Shown: positions 1 through 6,779 of the stretch, piece after piece | Position numbering within the stretch: the stretch's first letter is position 1 | Layout of the letters: every line of letters starts with the position of its first letter | From: Collinsella sp. | GTDB taxonomy: Bacteria; Actinomycetota; Coriobacteriia; Coriobacteriales; Coriobacteriaceae | Assembly: GCA_019425005.1 (NCBI GenBank) | Contig: JAHYYK010000009.1 | Coordinates: forward strand, 33,585-51,050 | Direction: 5' to 3' | Length of the DNA stretch: 17,466 nucleotides | Notes under the pieces: model-generated | The model's database searches: none | What the model was told of the DNA's origin: nothing | Seen by the model: the letters and a program-made list of their open reading frames with translations, nothing else | Position numbers and translations under genes: made by a program

Positions 1-1311
1 GTCATCACGGCTGCCTGCATGGCCTATTCCATTTCGTCGCTGCGCAAACTGGGCGTGAGTCTGCCGGTTCGCGGTGCGATCCTGCTGTTCTTTGCGTTTA
101 TGCCGATGTTCTCTAACTACGCGGCGTTGCTCACCAAAGACGTGCTCTTTGCCGACGCGTTTTTGGTGCTGCTGGTACAGACCGTCAAGTTCGTGGCATG
201 TGGCTTGCCCCGTCGTGATGCCAATGTCGAGCGAGCGGGCGAGAAGGCCCCCGTGCTCTTTGCGCGCCACGACTGGCTGCTGCTCGCTCTGGGCGCCATG
301 GGTTCCACGTTTCTGCGCAACGGCGGCCTGGTGTTTCCCCTGGCGGCATGCGTAATCGCGGCGGCGTTTTGCGTATGGGACGTGCATATGGCTCGTCGTG
401 CAGCCAAGCAGACTGGTGCTGCGCCTTCGGGCGCCATCCCGCGTTTCCGTTGGGTTGGCGTTCTCGCGGTGCTCGCGCTCTGCCTTGCCTCTAATATGTA
501 CTTCACCAAGGTCTTTATGCCGGCGCACGATATCACGCCTGGTTCCAAGCGCGAAATCCTCTCGATTCCGTTCCAGCAGACGGCTCGTTTCGTCCAAAAG
601 CACGACGGCCTCAACTCGGGCGTCAACCCCACGGTTAAGGAGGACGGCACCATCGTGGAGGCTCCTTGCGACGGTTCGGTGACCGATGAAGAGCGTGCCG
701 TGATCGATCGCGTACTCAAGTACGAGAACCTGGGCCGCCGCTACAACCCCGACAAGTCCGATGCCGTCAAGAACTGCTTTAACGAGTACGCCTCGCAGGA
801 GGACATCAAGGCCTATTTTGAGGTGTGGGCTCAGATGTTTAAGAAGGATCCCGAGTGCTATATCTCGGCGCTCATCAATAACTACTACGGGTACTTTTAT
901 CCGAGCGCGCGCGATGCCTGGGTCTACAGCACGGCGCGTAGTGCCGAGATCATGGCGCGTCCCGACAACCTCAAGTACTTCGACTTCCATCCGGTTGACA
1001 GCAACGTGGTGCGCTGGTGCGACCACCTGATCAATTTGTACCGTGTGGCGGTGCAGCGTGTTCCCTTTATCTCGCTCACCATGAGCTCGGCCACCTATGT
1101 GTGGATCATGATCGCCGTGGTGGTCTACTTGCTGCGTCGTCATTCATGGCGTGCGCTGGCGATCTGGGTGCCGCTGTTGGGCGTGCTCGCCGTGTGCCTG
1201 ATTGGCCCGTGCAACGGCTCGACTTACATGCGCTACCTGTATCCGGTCATCGCCTGCATGCCCTTCGCCATCGGCGCCACCGTCACCCGCAGCGACTTCT
1301 TCTGGTCCTAA
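1..1311 (+). CDS. Multi-pass membrane protein, DUF6020-like, 5' truncated
   Basis: The reading frame is open from base 1 and ends at TAA 1309-1311, so the gene begins upstream; the ATG at 19 is probably internal. About 436 codons are visible. Hydrophobic segments lie early (around LPVRGAILLFFAFMPMF, VLFADAFLVLLVQTVKFV, FPLAACVIAAAFCVW and WVGVLAVLALCLASNMYF). A soluble stretch of about 170 residues follows, then two or three C-terminal helices (YVWIMIAVVVYLL; WVPLLGVLAVCLIG; YLYPVIACMPFAIGA). Two features resemble what I recall of DUF6020 proteins: the early LLTKDVLFADAF segment and the soluble part with YFEVWAQMFKKDP followed by NNYYGYFYP. That family is uncharacterised; GT-C-type glycosyltransferase-like membrane topology is a possibility, not something shown here. 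No catalytic motif is recognised. The stop codon abuts a short REP-like hairpin at 1313. Confidence 0.72.
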   Translation, partial: VITAACMAYSISSLRKLGVSLPVRGAILLFFAFMPMFSNYAALLTKDVLFADAFLVLLVQTVKFVACGLPRRDANVERAGEKAPVLFARHDWLLLALGAMGSTFLRNGGLVFPLAACVIAAAFCVWDVHMARRAAKQTGAAPSGAIPRFRWVGVLAVLALCLASNMYFTKVFMPAHDITPGSKREILSIPFQQTARFVQKHDGLNSGVNPTVKEDGTIVEAPCDGSVTDEERAVIDRVLKYENLGRRYNPDKSDAVKNCFNEYASQEDIKAYFEVWAQMFKKDPECYISALINNYYGYFYPSARDAWVYSTARSAEIMARPDNLKYFDFHPVDSNVVRWCDHLINLYRVAVQRVPFISLTMSSATYVWIMIAVVVYLLRRHSWRALAIWVPLLGVLAVCLIGPCNGSTYMRYLYPVIACMPFAIGATVTRSDFFWS

Positions 1312-1312
1312 C

Positions 1313-1345
1313 TTGGTGCATTGGGGTCAGGTTTCTTTGCACCAA
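1313..1345 (+). repeat. REP-like hairpin element 1
   Basis: An 8-nt arm TTGGTGCA (1313-1320) is repeated inverted as TGCACCAA (1338-1345) around a loop containing GGGGTCAGGTTTCTTT (1323-1338, which overlaps the first base of the second arm). The core matches the element at 3941-3956 in 13 of 16 positions. It begins 2 nt after the stop codon of the preceding gene. GGGG(T/A)CAGGTT-type cores resemble short palindromic repeats linked to REP-associated tyrosine transposases, but that link is inference and no such transposase gene is in the window. Confidence 0.5.
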
Positions 1346-1475
1346 AGGGGCCATCATCACGACGCCTTCATTTTGGGGTTTATCTCGCAGGCCAGTAGGT
1401 ATATCATAACGACGTTTGTTTATATTGCCCGAGCATCTGCGCTGGGCTTTAGGTCGAAACCGATAGGAGACACGT

Positions 1476-2282
1476 ATGTCCGGACACTCTAAGTGGGCCA
1501 CAACCAAGCATCGTAAGGGCGCGCAGGACGCCAAGCGTTCCGCCCTCTTCTCCAAGCTCAGCCGCAACATCACCGTTGCTGCCCGTCTCGGCGGTGACCC
1601 GCTGCCCGAGAACAACGCCAGCCTCGCCGCTGCCGTTGCCAAGGCCAAGGCTCAGTCCATGCCTAAGGACAAGATCAAGTCCGCTATCGACAAGGCTTTT
1701 GGCTCGGGTGCCGACGCTGCCGTCTACGAGAACATCGTGTACGAGGGCTACGGTCCCGCCGGTGTCGCCGTCTACGTCGACTGCCTGACCGACAACCGCA
1801 ACCGTACCGCCGCTGATGTCCGTTCCGCCTTCTCCCACGCTGGTGGCAACCTGGGCACTTCCGGCTCCGTCGCCTTCCAGTTTGAGCGCAAGGGCCAGAT
1901 CGTCGTCGCCAAGGAGATCCTGGACGAGAACGCCAAGAAGGAGACCATGATCGCCAACGGTGCTGCCGGTGACGAGGATGAGTTCATGATGGCCATCGCC
2001 GAGGCCGGTGGCGAGGACTACGAGGACGCCGGCGAGGAGTGGATCGTCTGGACTGCTGCCAACGACGTTATGGCTGTCTCCAAGGCGCTCGAGGAGCAGG
2101 GCGTCCAGGTCAAGGGCTCCGAGACCACCATGGTCCCGACCACCCCGACCGAGGTTTCTGGTACCGACGCCAAGAAGGTTCAGCGCCTCATTGACCGTCT
2201 TGAGGAGCTCGACGACGTCCAGGATGTTTACAGCACCATGGACATGACCGACGAGGTCATCGCTGCCCTCGAGGAGGAGTAG
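1476..2282 (+). CDS. yebC: YebC/PmpR family regulator
   Basis: A 268-residue cytoplasmic protein opening with MSGHSKWATTKHRKGAQDAK, the conserved N-terminal signature of the YebC/PmpR (TACO1) family. The conserved KIKSAIDKAFG and YEGYGPAGVAVYVDCLTDNRNRT segments follow, then GSVAFQFERKG, and the acidic C-terminal part ends DMTDEVIAALEEE. Members were first described as DNA-binding transcriptional regulators; more recent work links the family to translation of difficult sequences. It is slightly longer than the roughly 240-250 residues usual in the family. The start ATG has an AGGAGA Shine-Dalgarno at 1465-1470, 5 nt upstream. The gene appears monocistronic: it lies 164 nt after the previous gene and is closed by a strong terminator. 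Codon use is highly biased, as in groEL, suggesting high expression. A TATATT hexamer at 1421-1426 is a possible -10, but I see no convincing -35. Confidence 0.95.
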   Translation: MSGHSKWATTKHRKGAQDAKRSALFSKLSRNITVAARLGGDPLPENNASLAAAVAKAKAQSMPKDKIKSAIDKAFGSGADAAVYENIVYEGYGPAGVAVYVDCLTDNRNRTAADVRSAFSHAGGNLGTSGSVAFQFERKGQIVVAKEILDENAKKETMIANGAAGDEDEFMMAIAEAGGEDYEDAGEEWIVWTAANDVMAVSKALEEQGVQVKGSETTMVPTTPTEVSGTDAKKVQRLIDRLEELDDVQDVYSTMDMTDEVIAALEEE

Positions 2283-2287
2283 CGCCC

Positions 2288-2305
2288 GCACGGGTTAAGC
2301 CGTGC
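2288..2305 (+). other. Small hairpin after yebC
   Basis: GCACGG (2288-2293) pairs with CCGTGC (2300-2305) across a 6-nt loop, 6 nt after the yebC stop. No T-tract follows. It may be an mRNA 3'-end stabilising stem upstream of the true terminator. Confidence 0.35.
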
Positions 2306-2351
2306 ATATCTGGGCATAATGAAGCGAGCATGCAAGCCTCGTGGAATAGAT

Positions 2352-2394
2352 GAGCCGGATCCGCGTGCGTAGAGCACCGGACCCGGCTCTTTTA
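2352..2394 (+). terminator. Rho-independent terminator of yebC
   Basis: A 12-nt arm 2352-2363 pairs with 2378-2389 with one mismatch (A2359 against C2382). It is extended by an inner GTGC/GCAC stem (2365-2368 with 2374-2377) around a GTAGA loop. TTTTA follows at once. This is a strong intrinsic terminator separating yebC from the Asp23 operon. Confidence 0.85.
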
Positions 2395-2398
2395 TAAT
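2393..2398 (+). promoter_or_regulatory. Candidate -10 element for the Asp23 operon
   Basis: A perfect TATAAT sits at 2393-2398, about 50 nt before the GTG start of the amaP-like gene and overlapping the T-tract of the yebC terminator. The hexamer 17 nt upstream (2370-2375, TAGAGC) is not a good -35, and no TG extension is present. It is a candidate only. Confidence 0.3.
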
Positions 2399-2448
2399 GA
2401 TGCGAACCGTTTTGTATTTCGAGAGCCGAGATTTGAAGGGAGCGCCAC

Positions 2449-2994
2449 GTGCGCGTACTCAAACGAGCCCTAGCGATCGTGTATCTTGCCGCCGCCATCG
2501 TGGCGCTGGGTACGCTTGTCTGCCAGTTTTGGGGGCCGTATACGTATCGCTTTATGCTGCTGATGCGCGACCCCATGCCGCGCATTGTCGTGACGGCATG
2601 CGGCGGAGTTGTGGCGATTGGCGTGCTGGTAAGCTTCTTCCGCCTGATGTTTGCTCGTCGCGAGCCGTCCTGCGTGCATCCGGCGGGGGAGCGCAATATC
2701 GAGGTCACGCTCGCGGCGCTATCTTCGTGCGCCAGGGCTGCTGCAGAGCGCGACGATCGCGTGATGATCGAGCATGTCGAGGCCCGCGTCCAAGGTTCCG
2801 ACGATTCGCACGTCCGTTTTAAGGTCGAGGCTATCGCGCTTGACGATAAGGACGTGGCATCTCTGGCTACCGCGATGCAGCAGCGCATCGAGGAAGCTTG
2901 CGACACCATGCTCGGCACGCCGGGTACGACCACGCGCGTCCGTTTTTTGCCGTCCAAGACTACCGTCCAGACCGTGGAGGTTTCCGGTGAGTGA
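2449..2994 (+). CDS. amaP: AmaP-like alkaline shock membrane anchor protein
   Basis: A 181-residue protein starting at GTG 2449, preceded by GAAGGGA (2435-2441) with 7 nt spacing. Two membrane helices are visible (about residues 6-26 and 45-67), giving a hairpin anchor, followed by a cytosolic domain of about 110 residues (NIEVTLAALSSCARAAAERD onward). This two-helix-plus-domain plan and its position beside DUF2273-like and Asp23 genes match AmaP. In Staphylococcus, AmaP tethers Asp23 to the membrane. It is first in a three-gene unit: its last 8 nt overlap the next gene, consistent with translational coupling. Sequence identity to characterised AmaP looks low, so context carries much of the assignment. 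Confidence 0.75.
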   Translation: MRVLKRALAIVYLAAAIVALGTLVCQFWGPYTYRFMLLMRDPMPRIVVTACGGVVAIGVLVSFFRLMFARREPSCVHPAGERNIEVTLAALSSCARAAAERDDRVMIEHVEARVQGSDDSHVRFKVEAIALDDKDVASLATAMQQRIEEACDTMLGTPGTTTRVRFLPSKTTVQTVEVSGE

Positions 2995-3364
2995 TACCAA
3001 TCAAGATAAGACCGCTCGTACGCCGCGCCTGACGATCGACCAGAGCGCCACGCCGGCGAGCGAACCTGTTGATTCCAAAGCAGAGGCAACTGAGTTACAA
3101 GACGCGGCGGCCGCGGATTTTGACGAGGCTATGGGTCTCATCAAGGGTACGGGCGCTGCCATCTGGAGCTATGCTGTGCGTCATCCCAACACCACGCTCG
3201 GTGCCGTCGCTGGCTTTATCCTTGCCGTGTTGGTGCTCACGCTCGGCCTGTGGGACACGCTCGTCATTGCATTCTTCGTGCTGATCGGCGCCGTGATCGG
3301 CCAAATTCGCGACGGCGAAAACGGGATCGTCAACTTCTTCGGCCGTCTGTTTAGCGGCCGCTAA
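2987..3364 (+). CDS. DUF2273-like small membrane protein of the Asp23 operon
   Basis: A 125-residue protein. I place the start at GTG 2987, inside the end of the upstream gene, because GGAGG at 2976-2980 lies 6 nt before it. The open frame reaches back to an ATG at 2774, but that stretch is Ser/Arg-rich out-of-frame translation of amaP. Residues 1-50 are polar and probably cytosolic. Residues 70-88 and 90-105 form two closely spaced helices (TTLGAVAGFILAVLVLTLG; TLVIAFFVLIGAVIG) followed by GQIRDGENGIVNFFGRLF, the pattern of DUF2273 proteins. These usually accompany AmaP and Asp23 in Gram-positive bacteria; their molecular role is unknown. A presumed partner of the flanking gene products at the membrane. 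Confidence 0.8.
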   Translation: MSDTNQDKTARTPRLTIDQSATPASEPVDSKAEATELQDAAAADFDEAMGLIKGTGAAIWSYAVRHPNTTLGAVAGFILAVLVLTLGLWDTLVIAFFVLIGAVIGQIRDGENGIVNFFGRLFSGR

Positions 3365-3408
3365 TATGTATTCGACTGTCGCATCCGCGGCAGGCATAAG
3401 GAGGAACC

Positions 3409-3930
3409 ATGGCTTTTAATACGAAGGTCGATGTGGCCGATACCGAGCTCGAGGAGAATGAGGCGGCCGTCGCCGAAGCCGAGGATGTGACGCTCGAGGA
3501 TGAGGCGCTCGTCGAGGCCGAGTCCGCCGATGACGCGGACGAGGATGATGAGGAAACAGACGAGTCCGAGGACTCGCTGACCTATTCCAACGGTGTGATC
3601 GAGAAGATCGTCGCCATGGCCACCCGCGAGGTGCCGCACGTCCTGGGCATGAAGGGTAACCTTATGCACTTTGTGCAGGAGCAGTTTGGTGCCGAGAATC
3701 TGACCAAGGGCGTGACGGTTGAGGTCACCGATGACAATCGCGTGGTCGTCAACATCTCCGTCATTATCGAGTACGGCGCCTATGCGCCCGCGATCTTCGA
3801 CGATGTCAAGGCACGTGTCACCGAGCGCCTTGCCGCGATGACCGGCCTTGAGGTGGCGGGCGTCAACCTGCGCATCGAGGACGTCATCACCCCCGAGGAG
3901 TACGAGCACCGCACCAGCCAGCACGAGTAA
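3409..3930 (+). CDS. Asp23/Gls24 family envelope stress response protein
   Basis: A 173-residue protein with a very good ribosome-binding site (AAGGAGG, 3398-3404, 4 nt spacing). Residues 11-57 form a highly acidic, low-complexity tail rich in Glu, Asp and Ala. Residues about 57-165 are the Asp23 (DUF322) domain, with LTYSNGVIEKIVAMATREVPHVLGM at its start, TVEVTDDNRVVVNISVIIEYG in the middle and VTERLAAMTGLEVAGVNLRIEDV at its end. No signal peptide or membrane helix is present, so it should be cytosolic and recruited to the membrane by the AmaP-like partner encoded two genes upstream. Family members are abundant and induced by alkaline or cell-wall stress. The long acidic N-terminus is longer than I expect for the family. 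Confidence 0.92.
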   Translation: MAFNTKVDVADTELEENEAAVAEAEDVTLEDEALVEAESADDADEDDEETDESEDSLTYSNGVIEKIVAMATREVPHVLGMKGNLMHFVQEQFGAENLTKGVTVEVTDDNRVVVNISVIIEYGAYAPAIFDDVKARVTERLAAMTGLEVAGVNLRIEDVITPEEYEHRTSQHE

Positions 3931-3934
3931 CCTT

Positions 3935-3959
3935 CCAAAAAGGGACAGGTTTGTTTTGG
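3935..3959 (+). repeat. REP-like hairpin element 2
   Basis: CCAAAA (3935-3940) is repeated inverted as TTTTGG (3954-3959) around AGGGACAGGTTTG. The 16-nt core 3941-3956 differs from that at 1323-1338 at three positions. It begins 4 nt after the stop codon of the Asp23 gene, again just 3' of a coding region and in the same orientation as element 1. Confidence 0.5.
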
Positions 3960-3983
3960 CAGGCTTTATCTGCGAAAACGTTA

Positions 3984-4025
3984 AACAGCCGACCGCGCAA
4001 GCAAAAGCGTGGCCGGCCGTTATTT
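3984..4025 (+). terminator. Probable terminator of the Asp23 operon
   Basis: A 15-nt arm 3984-3998 pairs with 4007-4021 around AAGCAAAA, with two A-C mismatches and one G-U pair. ATTT follows. The stem is GC-rich but the T-tract is short, so termination may be inefficient. Confidence 0.5.
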
Positions 4026-4067
4026 GTATGTCCCCCGATGTGGGCATACCGCTCGTCTAACTAGGGG

Positions 4068-4095
4068 TTGCAATCGTCGCGTTCCGCGTTACCCT
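4068..4095 (+). promoter_or_regulatory. Candidate promoter for the YitT-family gene
   Basis: TTGCAA (4068-4073) and TACCCT (4090-4095) are separated by 16 nt, 43 nt before the ATG at 4139. The -35 is fair and the -10 weak (3 of 6 consensus positions). It is placed correctly downstream of the Asp23 operon terminator. Confidence 0.35.
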
Positions 4096-4138
4096 AATGG
4101 GCGCATTGTTTCCAAATTGTTAACGAGGGGTTGCCGTA

Positions 4139-5161
4139 ATGGCCGACGAGCACGAAACAGAAAGCAAGGCATGGGCGATTGAGGCCGCCGCGGCAGAGGC
4201 GGCATCGCGTGCTGCCGAGGAGGTGCATCGTCCTCCCGTGGTGCCGATGGAGCGCGTGGTTGATCGCACCGATATCGAGCGCGGCGAGCGTGTCGGTCAA
4301 AAGCGCAGCCAGGAGCCGGGCTTCCCGCGCTTTTTTGCCGAGCTCAATCTGGGCCTGATTCTTACGGCCTTCGCCATCGTTGCGTTTAAAACCCCTAATC
4401 ACTTTGCTTTTGGCGGCACCTCGGGCGTGTCGGTCATTCTGTCCACGCTGTTCCCGACCCTGCCCGTCGGCGTTTTTATGTGGATTATCAACGCGGTTCT
4501 CGTCGTCTTGGGCTTTATCTTTTTGGAGCGCAAGGCGATTCTTTGGAGCGTCTTCGCCTCGTTTGCGCTTTCGGCCTATGTTTCGCTGTTTGAGCTCTTT
4601 ATCCCGACTGATGTCTCGATGACGGGCGATATGTGGCTTGACCTGTGCTTTGCCGTGATCCTGCCGGCGCTCGGCAGCGCCATTGTCTTTGATATTGGCG
4701 CCTCGACGGGCGGCACGGACATTCTCGCTATGATCCTCAAACGCCGCACCACGCTCGAGATTGGTCGCGCACTGCTGTTGGTCGATATCGGCATCGTGGC
4801 CATCGCGGCCTTTTTGTATGGCCCGCGTGTCGGTCTGTATTGCGTGCTCGGCCTGTTTGCCAAGACGCTTGTGGTCGACAAGGCCATCGAGAGCATTCAC
4901 CTTCGTAAGGTCTGCACAGTCATTTGTTCCGAGCCCCTTAAGGTCGAGGAGTTTATCGTCAAGCATCTCAACCGCACGGCGACCATCAGCCGCGGTTACG
5001 GTGCCTTCTCGGGCAAGTGCGTGACGGTGATCATGAGCGTGCTAAGCCGTCGCGAGGCCGTGCAACTGCGTCGCTACGCGCGCGAGATCGATCCGGGTGC
5101 CTTTATCACGATTGTCGACAGCTCCGAGATCGTCGGCAAGGGTTTCCGCGGAACGAACTAA
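4139..5161 (+). CDS. YitT family membrane protein with C-terminal DUF2179 domain
   Basis: A 340-residue protein; GAGGGG at 4125-4130 supports the ATG at 4139. Residues 1-65 are a charged, Ala-rich cytosolic extension. The membrane part (about 68-250) carries the family hallmarks FGGTSGVSVIL (91-101) and FDIGASTGGTDILAMIL (184-200), with around five or six helices. Residues 258-335 match the soluble DUF2179 domain (VCTVICSEPLKVEEFIVKHL at its start; RRYAREIDPGAFITIVDSSE near its end). YitT proteins are widespread in Gram-positive bacteria, often in several copies, and their substrate is unknown. The gene stands alone between a terminator-like stem and a 149-nt gap. The long N-terminal extension is unusual for the family, but it has in-frame codon use like the rest of the gene and a proper ribosome-binding site. 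Confidence 0.9.
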   Translation: MADEHETESKAWAIEAAAAEAASRAAEEVHRPPVVPMERVVDRTDIERGERVGQKRSQEPGFPRFFAELNLGLILTAFAIVAFKTPNHFAFGGTSGVSVILSTLFPTLPVGVFMWIINAVLVVLGFIFLERKAILWSVFASFALSAYVSLFELFIPTDVSMTGDMWLDLCFAVILPALGSAIVFDIGASTGGTDILAMILKRRTTLEIGRALLLVDIGIVAIAAFLYGPRVGLYCVLGLFAKTLVVDKAIESIHLRKVCTVICSEPLKVEEFIVKHLNRTATISRGYGAFSGKCVTVIMSVLSRREAVQLRRYAREIDPGAFITIVDSSEIVGKGFRGTN

Positions 5162-5310
5162 CGCAGACGTATTCAACGAACCGCCTGCCGGCGCCGTGTA
5201 CCTTGCAAATCGGTCATCTTTGAGTATTTGACCCCACATTGGGCAATAATGATGCTAAAGACATCGTTTGCGATCCAAGTGATTCGTTCAAGATACGAAG
5301 GGATGATTCT

Positions 5311-6639
5311 ATGTTCTGCTCGCAGTGTGGCGCCCCCATGGGCGATAACGACAAGTTCTGCGGCACGTGTGGTGCCCCCAATGCCGGTGCCGCAGCCTCT
5401 GCCCCTCAGGGTCAGCCCCAGCAGTTTGTTCCGCAACCGCCCGTGGCGAATGCGTCCAAGGGCTGTGTGGCTCAGGCGTTTGAGGACATGACCAAGACGC
5501 CGGGCGTGCTGCAGCGCGTGTGCCAGATCGCCTTTTTGCCGGCGCTCATCTGTGTCGTGTCAGTGCTCGTGCTGTTCATTCCCGTTATCGGCGGTATCGC
5601 GGCTGCCATCGGCTTTTTGGCAGCTTGCATTGCGAGCGTGTGTGGTTCCGGCTTTGGTATTGAGTGGGGTCGCGATCTGTCGCTCAAGGTTGATGACGGT
5701 ATGGATCGTCCACTCATGCGTTCCACGTCGTTTGGCCTCGGAGTCTTTTCGAGCGTTATCTCGGTCGTGCTCGAGGTTATCGCTGCCATTCCCGTTATCG
5801 GTGTAGTGCTTTCGCTGGTGGAGAGCGTGGTAATTGGCGCCGCGGGCTCGTATTCGTATTACGGCTCTTATGCACTCGAGGCAGCGCTGTTCGGCTCGCT
5901 TGGCCTGCTTGTCCTGGCTATGATTGCCACGGCGGTCTTAGGGGTCTTCTTTAAGATGTTCGCCGACATTGCCGTGATGCACTTTGCGGTGACCGGTCGT
6001 GTCGAGAGCGCGTTTTCGCTCGATAAGGTCTGGGCGGCCTTTAAGCACAACAAGACCAAACTGTTCTGCGCTTCGTTCCTTCCCGAGTTTTTGACGGGTC
6101 TGGTCGCCAACGTTGTCACATGGATCCTGACGCTCGTCTTCGGCGCCATTGCCTCTGTCGGTATGTATAGCTACTACTACCGTCCTTCGGCTATTGAGGC
6201 GCTTGTTACCGGCGGCGGCATCACGCTCGTATTGTTCTTGGTGCTGACGGCGTTTGTCACGGTATTCCTCACGGTCTTTGGCAAGATGCTCAAGCATCGT
6301 GCCGTTGGCTATTGGGTAGCGCGTTATGCAGCTGAATGGGCTGATGAGGATAAGGATGACGTCCTGACCTTTGTGCTGCCGTTTGAGAAGAAGTCTGCTC
6401 CGGCTGGTTTTAGCACCGACGCAGCGCCCGTATCCGATTCCGCTGCGGCGCCGGCGCCTGCGCCCGAGCCTGAGCCCGAGCCCGAGCCCGCGCCCGAGCC
6501 CGTGCCTGAGCCTGAGCCTGTGCCCGCGCCCGTGCCCGTGCCTGAGCCCGACCCCGCGCCCATGTCGGAACCGGAGCCCGAGCCTGCGCCTGAGCCCGAC
6601 CCCGCGCCAAGCTCCGACGAGGACCCGCAGGACGAGTAA
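5311..6639 (+). CDS. Zinc-ribbon, multi-pass membrane protein (DUF4013-like) with Pro-Glu repeat tail
   Basis: A 442-residue protein. I choose ATG 5311 over the upstream in-frame ATG 5239 because GAAGGGA (5297-5303) lies 7 nt before it and the zinc ribbon then starts at residue 1. Cys3, Cys6, Cys17 and Cys20 form a double CxxC zinc ribbon, followed by a Gln/Pro linker. From about residue 70 to 330 there are roughly six hydrophobic segments. The stretch MHFAVTGRVESAFSLDKVWAAF (223-244) resembles the conserved part of DUF4013 proteins. A cytosolic end follows, with residues 381-432 made of Pro-Glu, Pro-Ala and Pro-Val dipeptides and then an acidic end. Function unknown. Zinc-ribbon membrane proteins of this type are common in Collinsella and relatives. 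It converges on the M20 peptidase gene. Confidence 0.85.
   Translation: MFCSQCGAPMGDNDKFCGTCGAPNAGAAASAPQGQPQQFVPQPPVANASKGCVAQAFEDMTKTPGVLQRVCQIAFLPALICVVSVLVLFIPVIGGIAAAIGFLAACIASVCGSGFGIEWGRDLSLKVDDGMDRPLMRSTSFGLGVFSSVISVVLEVIAAIPVIGVVLSLVESVVIGAAGSYSYYGSYALEAALFGSLGLLVLAMIATAVLGVFFKMFADIAVMHFAVTGRVESAFSLDKVWAAFKHNKTKLFCASFLPEFLTGLVANVVTWILTLVFGAIASVGMYSYYYRPSAIEALVTGGGITLVLFLVLTAFVTVFLTVFGKMLKHRAVGYWVARYAAEWADEDKDDVLTFVLPFEKKSAPAGFSTDAAPVSDSAAAPAPAPEPEPEPEPAPEPVPEPEPVPAPVPVPEPDPAPMSEPEPEPAPEPDPAPSSDEDPQDE
6451..6606 (+). repeat. In-frame Pro-Glu coding tandem repeat
   Basis: About 26 imperfect hexanucleotide units (CCxGAG or CCxGCG type) encode residues 381-432 of the zinc-ribbon protein, giving PEPEPE, PAPEP and PVPEP blocks. 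Third positions vary between units (CCC/CCT, GCG/GTG/GAG), so the array is degenerate and probably old, but it could still change length by slippage without breaking the frame. Confidence 0.8.
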
Positions 6640-6655
6640 CCCTGCCACCTGCCAT

Positions 6656-6682
6656 TTGGGGACGGGGTAGAAACGGTAGAAA
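6656..6682 (+). repeat. REP-like element 3 (degenerate)
   Basis: TTGGGGACGGGG at 6656-6667 shares the GGGGAC(A/G)GG core with the elements at 1323 and 3941. It sits about 17 nt after a stop codon. It is followed by two adjacent GGTAGAAA copies (6666-6673 and 6675-6682). No clean flanking arms are visible, so the call is tentative. Confidence 0.3.
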
Positions 6683-6698
6683 TAGCGCTTGACAAATA

Positions 6699-6736
6699 AG
6701 CGGGGACGGACGTGCCGAAGCGTCCGCCCCCGCTTT
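6699..6736. terminator. Probable bidirectional terminator between convergent genes
   Basis: A 14-nt arm 6699-6712 pairs with 6721-6734 with one mismatch, around the loop TGCCGAAG. CTTTGATAT follows on the plus strand and TTATTTG on the minus strand. It lies between the zinc-ribbon gene (plus) and the 3' end of the M20 gene (minus), so it could serve both. Confidence 0.7.
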
Positions 6737-6779
6737 GATATCGCGATGCGGCTATGACTGCGAGATGGTCGTGGATCGA

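Noticed and set aside
1449..2291. 280-codon open frame antisense to yebC on the minus strand
   Set aside because: Low-complexity Gly/Leu/Val/Asp translation expected from the complement of biased codons; yebC is clearly the real gene.
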